23,758 nucleotides of DNA, from positions 1 to 23,758 of the IMG/VR virus record IMGVR_UViG_3300028025_001228. The stretch is one strand, 5' to 3'. Numbering within the stretch: the first letter of the stretch is position 1; every line of letters starts with the position of its first letter. The position numbers and the translations under genes are program-made. The notes under the pieces are model-generated. The model worked only from the letters and a program-made list of their open reading frames with translations, had not been told where the DNA came from and ran no database searches. Below are positions 11,662-18,814 of the stretch, piece after piece. This DNA is from a virus.

Positions 11662-12142
11662 CTGCGCTCCTGCGTTTAATCAAGCCTTTGACTTCTTTGC
11701 CGCCAGCTTTTGTCCAACTCATAAAAGCGTGGGCGGCATCTTCCCACTCACCACGGTTAACCTTCATGCGAATGGTTGACCGTTGGTAGTTGCCTAACCC
11801 TGCGTTGTAAGCAAAAGAGACAACAGCGTCGAATTTGCTTTGATGATTAGCAAGATTAGGAGAAAGTCGAAGAACACCGCGTTCAAAATTGTCGATGTCC
11901 ATCTTGAATAAGTTGACCAATTCTTCTTTCGACCATACACGGTTATCACCCTCCTTGAGTTGGTAATCAGACCTGATAAGACCTGCGTAGCCTTCTTTGC
12001 GCACGTTTGGCAGGCTTAGTTGGTCAGCGTACATAGCGTGGCCCCAACCGACCGTCCAGATGGCAGCGCTGCACCGATACGGGCGCGCCCTGTAGCCTTC
12101 AAAGAAGTGCATCAGGTGTTCGCCCTTTTCGCTGATTTTCAT
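11639..12142 (-). CDS. Endolysin, GH24 lysozyme (muramidase)
   Basis: 167 residues, the usual length of T4/P22-type lysozymes, cleaving peptidoglycan glycan strands at lysis. The active-site pattern is E15, then eight residues to C24, then five to T30 (FEGYRARPYRCSAAIWTVGWGH), the known E-8-D/C-5-T triad with Cys in the Asp position. SKFDAVVSFAYNAGLGNYQ and the WTKAGGKEVKGLIKRR stretch are family hallmarks. There is no signal peptide or SAR helix at the N-terminus, so a holin should release it. It follows the holin-like gene with a 4-base overlap and is the last late gene. Confidence 0.94.
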   Translation of the reverse strand: MKISEKGEHLMHFFEGYRARPYRCSAAIWTVGWGHAMYADQLSLPNVRKEGYAGLIRSDYQLKEGDNRVWSKEELVNLFKMDIDNFERGVLRLSPNLANHQSKFDAVVSFAYNAGLGNYQRSTIRMKVNRGEWEDAAHAFMSWTKAGGKEVKGLIKRRSAEKALFLS

Positions 12143-12642
12143 TTCTTAGACCACGAACGTGAGCCAAACCAAAAGCCGATGATGCCGCCAAGCATGGCCA
12201 TCTCATCAGTGCTAAAGATAATGTCGGACAAGCGGATCAAGTCTTCTATGCTCATTACCAAACTTGGCCGGCTGTAAACGTAGTAAGCAATCCAAGCGTT
12301 GATGGCGCATAACTCCAGCACAAAAATGTAAGTCACCATGGGGCGCACAGTGCCCACAAAGTTGACCACCCAACGGCTTGCTTCTTCCATGATCTTCTTG
12401 TCGTGGTCGTAAGCCGCCACAGTCATCTCAGCGTCGGTCTGCATGGCAATCTGGTCGGTGCGGATCTCTTCCATGCGCTCTTGGGCGGCAAAACCCTGTG
12501 CCATCATTTGTAACTGTAGCTCGACCTGAACACGCGCAAGCGCCAATTCATGCTTCTGGTCAGCCTTGTTCTGAAAAAAATCAAGTAGTTTGGGCAAGCC
12601 TGAAATTAGCAGACCGCCAAGTGTTGAGAATAGTGAAAGCAT
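12139..12642 (-). CDS. Probable holin (three-TM phage/GTA holin type)
   Basis: 167 residues with hydrophobic segments at about 1-22 (LFSTLGGLLISGLPKLL), 101-122 (MVTYIFVLELCAINAWIAYYV) and a short C-terminal one (LGGIIGFWFGSRSW). A long charged helix (KADQKHELALARVQVELQLQ) links the first two. The layout, the RP before the second segment and the C-terminal GFWFGSRS match the 3TM holin family of phages and gene transfer agents, as I recall it. It would form the inner-membrane lesion for lysozyme. It is placed directly before lysozyme, with a TAATG overlap to the gene upstream. Confidence 0.78.
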   Translation of the reverse strand: MLSLFSTLGGLLISGLPKLLDFFQNKADQKHELALARVQVELQLQMMAQGFAAQERMEEIRTDQIAMQTDAEMTVAAYDHDKKIMEEASRWVVNFVGTVRPMVTYIFVLELCAINAWIAYYVYSRPSLVMSIEDLIRLSDIIFSTDEMAMLGGIIGFWFGSRSWSKK

Positions 12643-12791
12643 TACAGTCCAATCATTCCAAGTAGTTTATTGACAATCTTGTCTGACAAATTGTCAGGCA
12701 GGAAACGGAGCAGCCCAAGCACCCACCACGCAATGCACAAACGCACAAACACTTTAAGGAACAAGTCGAATTGTTTCTGATACTCATTCAC
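12642..12791 (-). CDS. 49-residue membrane protein, GTG start
   Basis: A GTG overlaps the upstream stop as GTGA (12791-12788), and the frame runs to a TAA that overlaps the holin ATG, so the gene fits the gap with no spare base. The peptide begins NEYQKQFDLFLKVF after the start and has one hydrophobic helix, VRLCIAWWVLGLLRFL, followed by an amphipathic tail (DNLSDKIVNKLLGMIGL). Its place inside the lysis cluster suggests a holin partner, antiholin or small spanin-like role; none is shown by motif. Confidence 0.68.
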   Translation of the reverse strand: MNEYQKQFDLFLKVFVRLCIAWWVLGLLRFLPDNLSDKIVNKLLGMIGL

Positions 12792-13285
12792 CTACCACAC
12801 CGCATTCTGGCGCAAATTTCTGAAATTTCAGAGATGCCCCAACCAACAGCGCCGATCAGTAAAACGAGGGTCACAATGCCAATCGCCCACGCCAACTGTT
12901 CATCTTCTTCTTCTTTGCGTTTCTTTTCTTCGGCCTTGGCTTGGCGCGCTAGATGCGCGTCTTCAAGATCCATCTGTTGCTGGCGCTGTTTGATGTTGTT
13001 CCACACGTCTATGCGGCCAGTTTGCATAAAAAGCATTTGTAACTCGGCTTCAAAGCGCTTGGCCTCATCAAGCGCCATCTCAATTTGTAAGGCAGTACCA
13101 AGGTTTGACTTGTTGCCAGAACGCTTGGCTTCAACCATGGCCTTGGTAGCCACGCTTTTGGCGTCGAACATTTTGGCAATTATGGGCGCCAGCCCCGCCA
13201 GATCGTTGGCTACTTTACTTGCCTTTTTGACAAGTCCTATAGCGCTCTGTAGTCCTTCTAGCGCGGTTATGGGGTCGATGATCAT
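12788..13285 (-). CDS. Late protein with long helix and C-terminal membrane segment, 165 aa
   Basis: Begins MIIDPITALEGLQSAIGLVK, has a long charged helical region (ALQIEMALDEAKRFEAELQM through KAEEKKRKEEEDEQ) and one transmembrane helix near the end (LAWAIGIVTLVLLIGAVGWGI). From memory, the opening and the layout resemble a family of proteins encoded near the tail or lysis genes of marine T7-like phages. It overlaps its upstream neighbour by four bases. It could be a membrane-bound late factor, for example in lysis or DNA entry; undecided. Confidence 0.75.
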   Translation of the reverse strand: MIIDPITALEGLQSAIGLVKKASKVANDLAGLAPIIAKMFDAKSVATKAMVEAKRSGNKSNLGTALQIEMALDEAKRFEAELQMLFMQTGRIDVWNNIKQRQQQMDLEDAHLARQAKAEEKKRKEEEDEQLAWAIGIVTLVLLIGAVGWGISEISEICARMRCGR

Positions 13286-13503
13286 TTGTCAACTTTAGCA
13301 TCCAGTTTGTCAAATATTTTTCCCAACATGTCCTTAACTTCACGCATGTCAGACCGATAGTCGTCCCGGGTGACGTAGTTGAGTGGCATAGCCCGCACGT
13401 CGGTGTCTAGGCGCTCAATAGATCGGTAGATGTTGTTCAGCACCCAACCGCCTAAGAACCCCGCCAAACTTACTGCGATGTTAAAAAGAACTTGCGTGTC
13501 CAT
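13282..13503 (-). CDS. Membrane-anchored coiled-coil protein, 73 aa
   Basis: An N-terminal membrane helix (LFNIAVSLAGFLGGWVLNNI) is followed by a charged soluble part (SIERLDTDVRAMPLNYVTRD, VKDMLGKIFDKLDAKVDK) likely to coil. The start shares one base with the upstream stop (TAATG). Similar small proteins are frequent in environmental phages without assigned function. The topology also resembles a small inner-membrane spanin without its outer-membrane partner, but no Rz1-like lipobox frame was seen overlapping it. Confidence 0.75.
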   Translation of the reverse strand: MDTQVLFNIAVSLAGFLGGWVLNNIYRSIERLDTDVRAMPLNYVTRDDYRSDMREVKDMLGKIFDKLDAKVDK

Positions 13504-15347
13504 TACCGGTTTGTCCCACGAATTTCCATGCGGTAAGGTTGATTCAAAGCGTTACGCTGTTCATTTGCCTGCTGCATAAGCAAAGCGTTACGCGCCGCTT
13601 CATCGCTTGTCAAACGCGACGCAAAGGGTGAATAATTAGGAATTAAATTACGTTGACCTGTAGGCGACAACAAATAGTTGCGCATACCCGCAGACACCAT
13701 TTCAGGCGCAAATGCACCTATTGCTGCGCCTGCACCAGCACCGGCTTGGCCACCTAAAAGAAACCCTGCGCCCATACCCGCCGCACCGCCTAAACCACGA
13801 CCCATCATGGTACCTGCGCCGGGAGTTCCAATTTGGCTAGGTGTTTGGGAGACGCGAGGAAACACGTTAGAAAACTCAGCAATTGTTTTAATGTCGCCAG
13901 AGACGTATTTACCCGATTGAATATCACGCGCTAGTTTTGACGCTATAACCGAGCCGCCACCTTCTTTAATGGCGTCTTCTATAGTGTGGCTAACCGCCAT
14001 GCGTTGACGAGATAAACGGAACTGCTCAAGAATATCCGCTGCTTTAGCGTTATTAGACGTAGCAAGCGAGCGTTCGATTTGATTTTCTAACGCGTTTGAC
14101 ACATCTATCTGTGCTTTGGCTAACGCGTCATCGCCTTTTCTAAAATTACCTTTTGCTTGTTCGCGCAAAGTACGGGTAACTTCAATTGCATCTTTAGAGT
14201 TAAATTTATCAACAGTAAAGTTTTTAATAAGTTTAGTTACATCTTCAGGAACCGCGCCTGGAAACGAAGCGCCAGCGCCGGCGTATTTACTTTCGACGGA
14301 TATTAAATCATCTAAAAACGCGGGGTCAGTTTTAATTTCACCAATTTGTTTAATTGGCTCGTAACCTTTAGCGTATTCAGCTTTACGAATGTCTTGCATT
14401 GTTGCGGAAGTTAGCGGCGCAGTCTCTGGCAAACCTGCCGCGCGCCTTGCCAACTTGTCCGTCACTATTTGATTTTGTACAGACGCAAGCTGTTCTAAAT
14501 GCGTCTTTCCGGCCATACGTTCGGCCACAATGTTTTTGCCTGTAGGCGACACACTACCGGGCGTGGCTACATAACCTTCTCGTTGCGCGGCTTGTAATGT
14601 TGCATCGCGTACGGCGTTAAGTTCTTGTTGCTTAGATAACGCATTTGGAAAAAATTTTTCTTTTGCGGCTAAAGCGGCTTGCGCGGGCTTTGTCACCACA
14701 GATAAAGGATTGGTGTACGTAGCCGCCGTTTCTAAAGGTGCAGCAAGTCGGTCAAATCTAGCTATTGTTCCGGGCACTGCGCTTTGGGGTGCCCCAGCTA
14801 TTTTTGCAACCGTTGGAACTGTGGCGCGCGCGGCGCCTTTAATTAAACCCGCGCCGCCAGTCAATAGCGTAGACAGGTCAGCAGAAGCGCCAACAGGATC
14901 TTCTGCTAATGTACGTTTAATGCCTTCGTACGAACCATAGCGGTCTTTAAACATACCACCTACGGCATTAGCAGCTTCAATAGCTCGCGTAGCCGCCGCA
15001 GGGTTACCTTCAAATTGGTTTATAAAATTAACCGCGCTTTCAGGAAGTGCTTTTTGTAACGCGCCTGCGCCTATATCAAGAACACCCATAGCAGTTTGTA
15101 CCGGGCTTGTAACGGCTTCGTACAAGCCGCCTGCAAACTTTTTAGCGCTTGCAGGTATGTTTGCAATTGCTTGGCCGGGCACTTCTAGCAAGCCATAGTT
15201 TTTACGTGGGCCGGGCATGCCAGACGCAACTGCCTTAGGTTTATATGTAGACGCAGCAAACGCAATGGCATCTTGTTCTGTTGCGCCTTCTGGGGCATCA
15301 ACAGGGATAATAGAACCATCAGGAGCGTTGACGTTAAAGCGTGGCAT
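13503..15347 (-). CDS. Internal virion / DNA injection protein, gp16-like by position (614 aa)
   Basis: Third and largest of three consecutive injection-protein-like genes. The N-terminus MPRFNVNAPDGSIIPVDAPE then EGATEQDAIAFAAS is a short domain found at the start of other phage structural proteins. The middle is helical and Ala-rich (KAQAALAAKEKFFPNALSKQ). The C-terminal part has Gly/Ala-rich hydrophobic helices (GLGGAAGMGAGFLLGGQAGA) that could insert in a membrane. P22 gp16, in the same order and of similar length (609), is ejected with the DNA and forms part of the entry channel. No direct sequence match is claimed. Confidence 0.72.
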   Translation of the reverse strand: MPRFNVNAPDGSIIPVDAPEGATEQDAIAFAASTYKPKAVASGMPGPRKNYGLLEVPGQAIANIPASAKKFAGGLYEAVTSPVQTAMGVLDIGAGALQKALPESAVNFINQFEGNPAAATRAIEAANAVGGMFKDRYGSYEGIKRTLAEDPVGASADLSTLLTGGAGLIKGAARATVPTVAKIAGAPQSAVPGTIARFDRLAAPLETAATYTNPLSVVTKPAQAALAAKEKFFPNALSKQQELNAVRDATLQAAQREGYVATPGSVSPTGKNIVAERMAGKTHLEQLASVQNQIVTDKLARRAAGLPETAPLTSATMQDIRKAEYAKGYEPIKQIGEIKTDPAFLDDLISVESKYAGAGASFPGAVPEDVTKLIKNFTVDKFNSKDAIEVTRTLREQAKGNFRKGDDALAKAQIDVSNALENQIERSLATSNNAKAADILEQFRLSRQRMAVSHTIEDAIKEGGGSVIASKLARDIQSGKYVSGDIKTIAEFSNVFPRVSQTPSQIGTPGAGTMMGRGLGGAAGMGAGFLLGGQAGAGAGAAIGAFAPEMVSAGMRNYLLSPTGQRNLIPNYSPFASRLTSDEAARNALLMQQANEQRNALNQPYRMEIRGTNR

Positions 15348-15348
15348 G

Positions 15349-16614
15349 TTATGGCTTTCCTATGCTAAATCCAGGAAACTGTGGATTTGTCACTACATTT
15401 TTTGCTGGCGCTGGTTTAACTTCGGGCGGCAACTCAACTTCAAGAGGAATGTTAGTTTTGATGCCTTTAACATCTTTATTGTGGCGCGTAATCACGTTGC
15501 GCGCGGCGCGCTCGTTAATATCAAGAATTTTATTGATAGCTTTAGCATCAAGAGCGATACGACCACCCGCCATGTCTTTAGCAAACTCTCGGTCAGCGTC
15601 AGACAAACCAGTGCCCGCGCCAAACTGTTTAATTAACTTACCAACGTTGCCAGCCATGTTAGCTGTAAAGGCTTGTGAGTTTGCCGCAGCATCTGCGTAC
15701 CCTGCGTCAATACCAACAGTTTTAAGACCTTGGTTTAAGTTAACCAAGAAGTCTGCACCTGCGCCAGTGATCATGCCGGACTTCATAATGTCGCGGCCAG
15801 TTTTAACCGTGTCAATAATTGACGCGGCGTCTAGCGCGGCTACTTTGTTGTCAAGAAGTAATTTTGATTGCCCTGTACCAAGTCCAGCTTCAAACGCGCC
15901 TTCTTGTTTATTGGTTATGTTAGTTGCGCCAGCACGCGCAATTTCTTTCTTTTGCGCTACTACGGTAGCAGGCAAAGGTACATCCGCGTAAGAACTAAGA
16001 GTGGTGGGCGCGCCGCTAAAGGCAGGCACTCGCACAATGTCTGTAGCTCCGCTACGGTCGACTGTTTGCGTTGAGGGTTTTAACTCGCTTGCACTAGCGC
16101 CTTGCGACGCAAGATATGCTTGGCGTTCTGCAAAAGGTATTGTTAACAATCTTTGTTGCGTAGCCAAAGCCTTTGCTTTTTCTTCCGTTGAAAATAAAGG
16201 CGATGACTGAATGTCTTCTGTGTGCGCAATAATGTTAGCGTCTGATGGACGGCCGCTAATATCGCGCAAGGCTTGGCTTAACAATTTTTGTTTTTCTCCC
16301 GCCGCGCCAGCTAAAGACTTAGTTTTAGCGGCTTTTTGCGCGGCAGTAGTTGCGGCCTCTTTGCGAAAGCTAATGCCCAATTGAGGATTAACTTTAAACA
16401 ACTGAGATTCATAATCAGCCGATGTAGGGTCTAAGCGGCGCAGCGCGTTACGTTCTTCCAATGCCGCTTGCGCTTCTTGCATTTTAAGCGCGTTCATTTG
16501 TTGCGTGTCTTGCGCGGCCATAATCTGTTGAAGTTGGCCGTATTGCGCCAACTGATTGGGCATCTGAAATTGTATTGGCCGAACGCCAAGAGAAATGTTT
16601 GGATCAAGTGCCAT
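15349..16614 (-). CDS. Internal virion / DNA injection protein, gp20-like by position (421 aa)
   Basis: Begins MALDPNISLGVRPIQFQMPN and continues with a Gln/Ala-rich helix (QYGQLQQIMAAQDTQQMNAL; KMQEAQAALEERNALRRL). Such Gln- and Ala-rich, helical, repeat-poor proteins are typical of podovirus ejection proteins. A later part (QFGAGTGLSDADREFAKDMA) resembles the C-terminal helical domain of such proteins. It sits between the gp7-like and gp16-like genes with one- and two-base spacing. Role in the virion inferred from order, size (P22 gp20 is 471) and composition. Confidence 0.74.
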   Translation of the reverse strand: MALDPNISLGVRPIQFQMPNQLAQYGQLQQIMAAQDTQQMNALKMQEAQAALEERNALRRLDPTSADYESQLFKVNPQLGISFRKEAATTAAQKAAKTKSLAGAAGEKQKLLSQALRDISGRPSDANIIAHTEDIQSSPLFSTEEKAKALATQQRLLTIPFAERQAYLASQGASASELKPSTQTVDRSGATDIVRVPAFSGAPTTLSSYADVPLPATVVAQKKEIARAGATNITNKQEGAFEAGLGTGQSKLLLDNKVAALDAASIIDTVKTGRDIMKSGMITGAGADFLVNLNQGLKTVGIDAGYADAAANSQAFTANMAGNVGKLIKQFGAGTGLSDADREFAKDMAGGRIALDAKAINKILDINERAARNVITRHNKDVKGIKTNIPLEVELPPEVKPAPAKNVVTNPQFPGFSIGKP

Positions 16615-16616
16615 GT

Positions 16617-17372
16617 TTAATAATCCCCTTCACCAAACGTACCGCTACCGCTACCACCAAAATTGACCGGAGCGCCATACATAGAGCCACGATTTTTTAG
16701 CGCTTGCTGCAACAATGAGTTTTGTGCTTGATTTTGACTGTAATTCATATACGTGCCCAAACCACCCGTAAAGGCATTAGCCATACCAACTTGACCAGCC
16801 GCTTGAGCCGCGCCGGCGCCAGTCATTAGATTGCCTGCACTGGTTGCATAGTTTTGACCAGCTTGGCCAACTAAGTTTGTTGATGTTTGGCCGATGCCTG
16901 CCAACCCTGCTTGACGGTTGTACAACTGGTTTTCGCTAGCCACGCCAGTGTTGTAGCCCGTTAAAGCGCGGTTGTATGCGTTGCCAAATTCTTGCGAACC
17001 CATTTCTTGACCAAAGCGCTGTGCGGCTTTTAAAGCGCCGCCAGAAATCAAACCACCACGGGCAGCGGCTTGACGATCAAGAGCCTTTTGACCTTCCGAC
17101 AAGCGAAAAGCGTAACCTGGGTCAGCAGTAAAATCGCCCGCACCAAACTTAAACGCGCCAGGCACATTGCCAGCGGTGCGTTGCATCTCGGCTAGCGCGT
17201 TATAACCAGCCGTGCGATACGGCGCTTGGTCTTCACGCGTTTGTCGAAATTGTTCTGCTTGAAGTTCAGCAGCTCGGTCAGCCGCGCTGGCTTGTGTTTT
17301 AGCCGCGCTTTTAGACGCGCTTGCGCCAAGTAAGGCGCTTCCACCAATTGCTAGGGCCATCATCCACGGCAT
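16617..17372 (-). CDS. DNA injection protein, gp7-like (251 aa)
   Basis: N-terminal hydrophobic helix (MMALAIGGSALLGASASKSA), then a charged helix (QASAADRAAELQAEQFRQTR) and a Tyr/Gly/Asn-rich repeat-like region (AYNRALTGYNTGVASENQLYNRQ is split by such turns). This layout is common in phage DNA-transfer proteins related to P22 gp7 (229 residues) in type and size. A clean AGGAG seven bases upstream fixes the ATG. It leads the injection-protein block, as gp7 does in P22. Confidence 0.78.
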   Translation of the reverse strand: MPWMMALAIGGSALLGASASKSAAKTQASAADRAAELQAEQFRQTREDQAPYRTAGYNALAEMQRTAGNVPGAFKFGAGDFTADPGYAFRLSEGQKALDRQAAARGGLISGGALKAAQRFGQEMGSQEFGNAYNRALTGYNTGVASENQLYNRQAGLAGIGQTSTNLVGQAGQNYATSAGNLMTGAGAAQAAGQVGMANAFTGGLGTYMNYSQNQAQNSLLQQALKNRGSMYGAPVNFGGSGSGTFGEGDY

Positions 17373-17373
17373 A

Positions 17374-17715
17374 TTAGTTCTCCTGTAGGCACTGGGCCAG
17401 TTCTTGTGCTTGCGCTACATTGCTTGGCACAATTAAAACTTCGTCAACTTTGTCCAAATCAGTGCATTCTGTTGCATGAATGCAGTACCACACAACGTCT
17501 GTGAGCGATTTTACGCCATGATGCTTGTCTGCTTCAATAGTCAAACAAGCTGGCGCGTGAATAATTTTGCGCTCGTCATCCACCATCAATTCAATTGAAC
17601 CACTGGCAAGAATCGACAAATGGCTGAACCTATGCTTATGCTGCACAAGCACATGGCCCGCAGGAATGCGCGTTTCTTTTGCGTAAACCCCTGCACTAAA
17701 GTGGTGGTTGATCAT
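17374..17715 (-). CDS. Cupin-fold protein in the virion operon, 113 aa
   Basis: One small cupin barrel. Motif 1 fits G-x5-H-x-H-x3-[H]-x6-G at G20, H26, H28, H32 and G39 (GHVLVQHKHRFSHLSILASG); the usual Glu is replaced by His. The second motif is EADKHHGV (61-68) with H65 or H66 as ligand, so a metal site is likely intact. Cupins range from enzymes to sugar-binding or structural proteins, so function is open. It lies between a small virion gene and the injection proteins, the slot of P22 gene 14, and overlaps its upstream neighbour. I recall similar cupins in other environmental phages at this place. Confidence 0.82.
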   Translation of the reverse strand: MINHHFSAGVYAKETRIPAGHVLVQHKHRFSHLSILASGSIELMVDDERKIIHAPACLTIEADKHHGVKSLTDVVWYCIHATECTDLDKVDEVLIVPSNVAQAQELAQCLQEN

Positions 17716-18050
17716 TAGGTCACCTCACGCCCAGAAACGCGGATATTGATCGCGCTACCTGTGCCTGCAATTGTACTGATAAAGTCGCCAACGGCAAGCA
17801 CTTGGCCAACCAGTTCAGGGAACGTGTAGACCTCAGACGCCTGCAAGGTCTTGGTCTTAGTGATCAAGTTGGTGTTGCCAGCCGAGCCTGCGGTTGTGAC
17901 CAAGTTCACGCTAATCGTGGCAGCAGAGCCGCTAATATTAGTTGCGGTGAACTTGTCAATGATGGCCGTAACGCCAGTTGCGGTGTACTGGGTTGTTTGC
18001 GAGTTTTCGGCAAACTTTGCGGGTACAAGGACTTTGACGGTGACTGTCAT
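17715..18050 (-). CDS. Small beta-rich virion protein, 111 aa
   Basis: A GGAGG ribosome-binding site lies before the ATG, which overlaps the upstream stop. The sequence alternates short polar strands rich in Thr, Val and Ala (TVTVKVLVPAKFAENSQTTQ; ATISVNLVTTAGSAGNTNLI) and ends in INIRVSGREVT, typical of a small beta-sandwich. No family recognised. It lies between the candidate needle and the cupin and is probably a structural or decoration component. Confidence 0.76.
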   Translation of the reverse strand: MTVTVKVLVPAKFAENSQTTQYTATGVTAIIDKFTATNISGSAATISVNLVTTAGSAGNTNLITKTKTLQASEVYTFPELVGQVLAVGDFISTIAGTGSAINIRVSGREVT

Positions 18051-18814
18051 TGGAAACCTCCGATATTATTTGCGACTGTAAGGATTATGGACGGAATGCC
18101 TGGGTGCGGTGCAGACGCAGGGAAAGCAGCAATTTCAACACTAAGGTCAGTAACCGAAAACATTAGTTCAACATAGTCATTGGCTTTTAAGTCAAAAAAG
18201 TAATTAAGCGAGGAAAAAATCTCAGCGTTGTTGCCTTGAATTGTTATTCTACTGGCACTGTCTGGTACATCTACACCGTTAAGCCTAAACCAAAAATCAA
18301 AAACCGCAGTGCCGCCACTGGTTTTATCCAACTGAAACGAAGTGTCAAAGTTGTAAATACCTTCGGTATCAACATAAACACGGGATGTTGGTGAGCCAAG
18401 ATAAACGCCTTGGCTTAAGTCGGTAGTGTTAAATGTGATTGCCGTTGCTGTATTGATGATGGTTGCAACTTGAGTGGTGGTGTCGTAAAAAGATCCGTAC
18501 CTTGCCAGCTTAAACTCCCTTGGCGGCGGGGTAAGTTGCAAACCTTGAATCTGCTTTTGCATCTCAGCTATTTGAGACACCAAGTCAGCCGATTGGTCTT
18601 GCAAAGCAGATGTTTGCGCTAACGCTTGCAACGCCTCGTCATACGACGCAACCAAAGACACAGCATTTGGGTTAACGTCGCTGCTGTCGCTTGCTGCGTT
18701 AAACAAAGACAAAAAGAACAAGTACCAGGCACGGTCAATTAAACCCGTGCGAGTGTCAATCAACGGCACTCGCGGCGGCGTGATTGGCGTTGGCGTAGCG
18801 TTAGGGCTAGGCAT
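18047..18814 (-). CDS. Candidate tail needle / short fibre with jelly-roll-like C-terminal knob
   Basis: 255 residues in three parts. Residues 1-40 hold an anchor-like motif (RTGLIDRAWYLFFLSLFN) seen at the start of other phage virion proteins. Residues 57-93 form a heptad-like helix (ALQALAQTSALQDQSADLVS ... QIAEMQKQIQ). Residues 105-250 look like a TNF/C1q-type jelly roll (VYVDTEGIYNFDTSFQLDK; FDFWFRLNGVDV; FDLKANDYVELMFSVTD; IPSIILTV). The gene directly follows the gp10-like factor, where P22 carries needle gene 26; Sf6 needles end in a TNF-like knob. It is therefore probably a short knobbed needle, possibly touching the cell surface. An alternative is a head or tail fibre. Confidence 0.65.
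   Translation of the reverse strand: MPSPNATPTPITPPRVPLIDTRTGLIDRAWYLFFLSLFNAASDSSDVNPNAVSLVASYDEALQALAQTSALQDQSADLVSQIAEMQKQIQGLQLTPPPREFKLARYGSFYDTTTQVATIINTATAITFNTTDLSQGVYLGSPTSRVYVDTEGIYNFDTSFQLDKTSGGTAVFDFWFRLNGVDVPDSASRITIQGNNAEIFSSLNYFFDLKANDYVELMFSVTDLSVEIAAFPASAPHPGIPSIILTVANNIGGFQ

Noticed and set aside
12771-13298. 175-residue rightward frame over late membrane protein genes
   Set aside because: It is Ser/Leu-rich antisense to Lys/Glu/Ala-rich helices, a typical shadow pattern.
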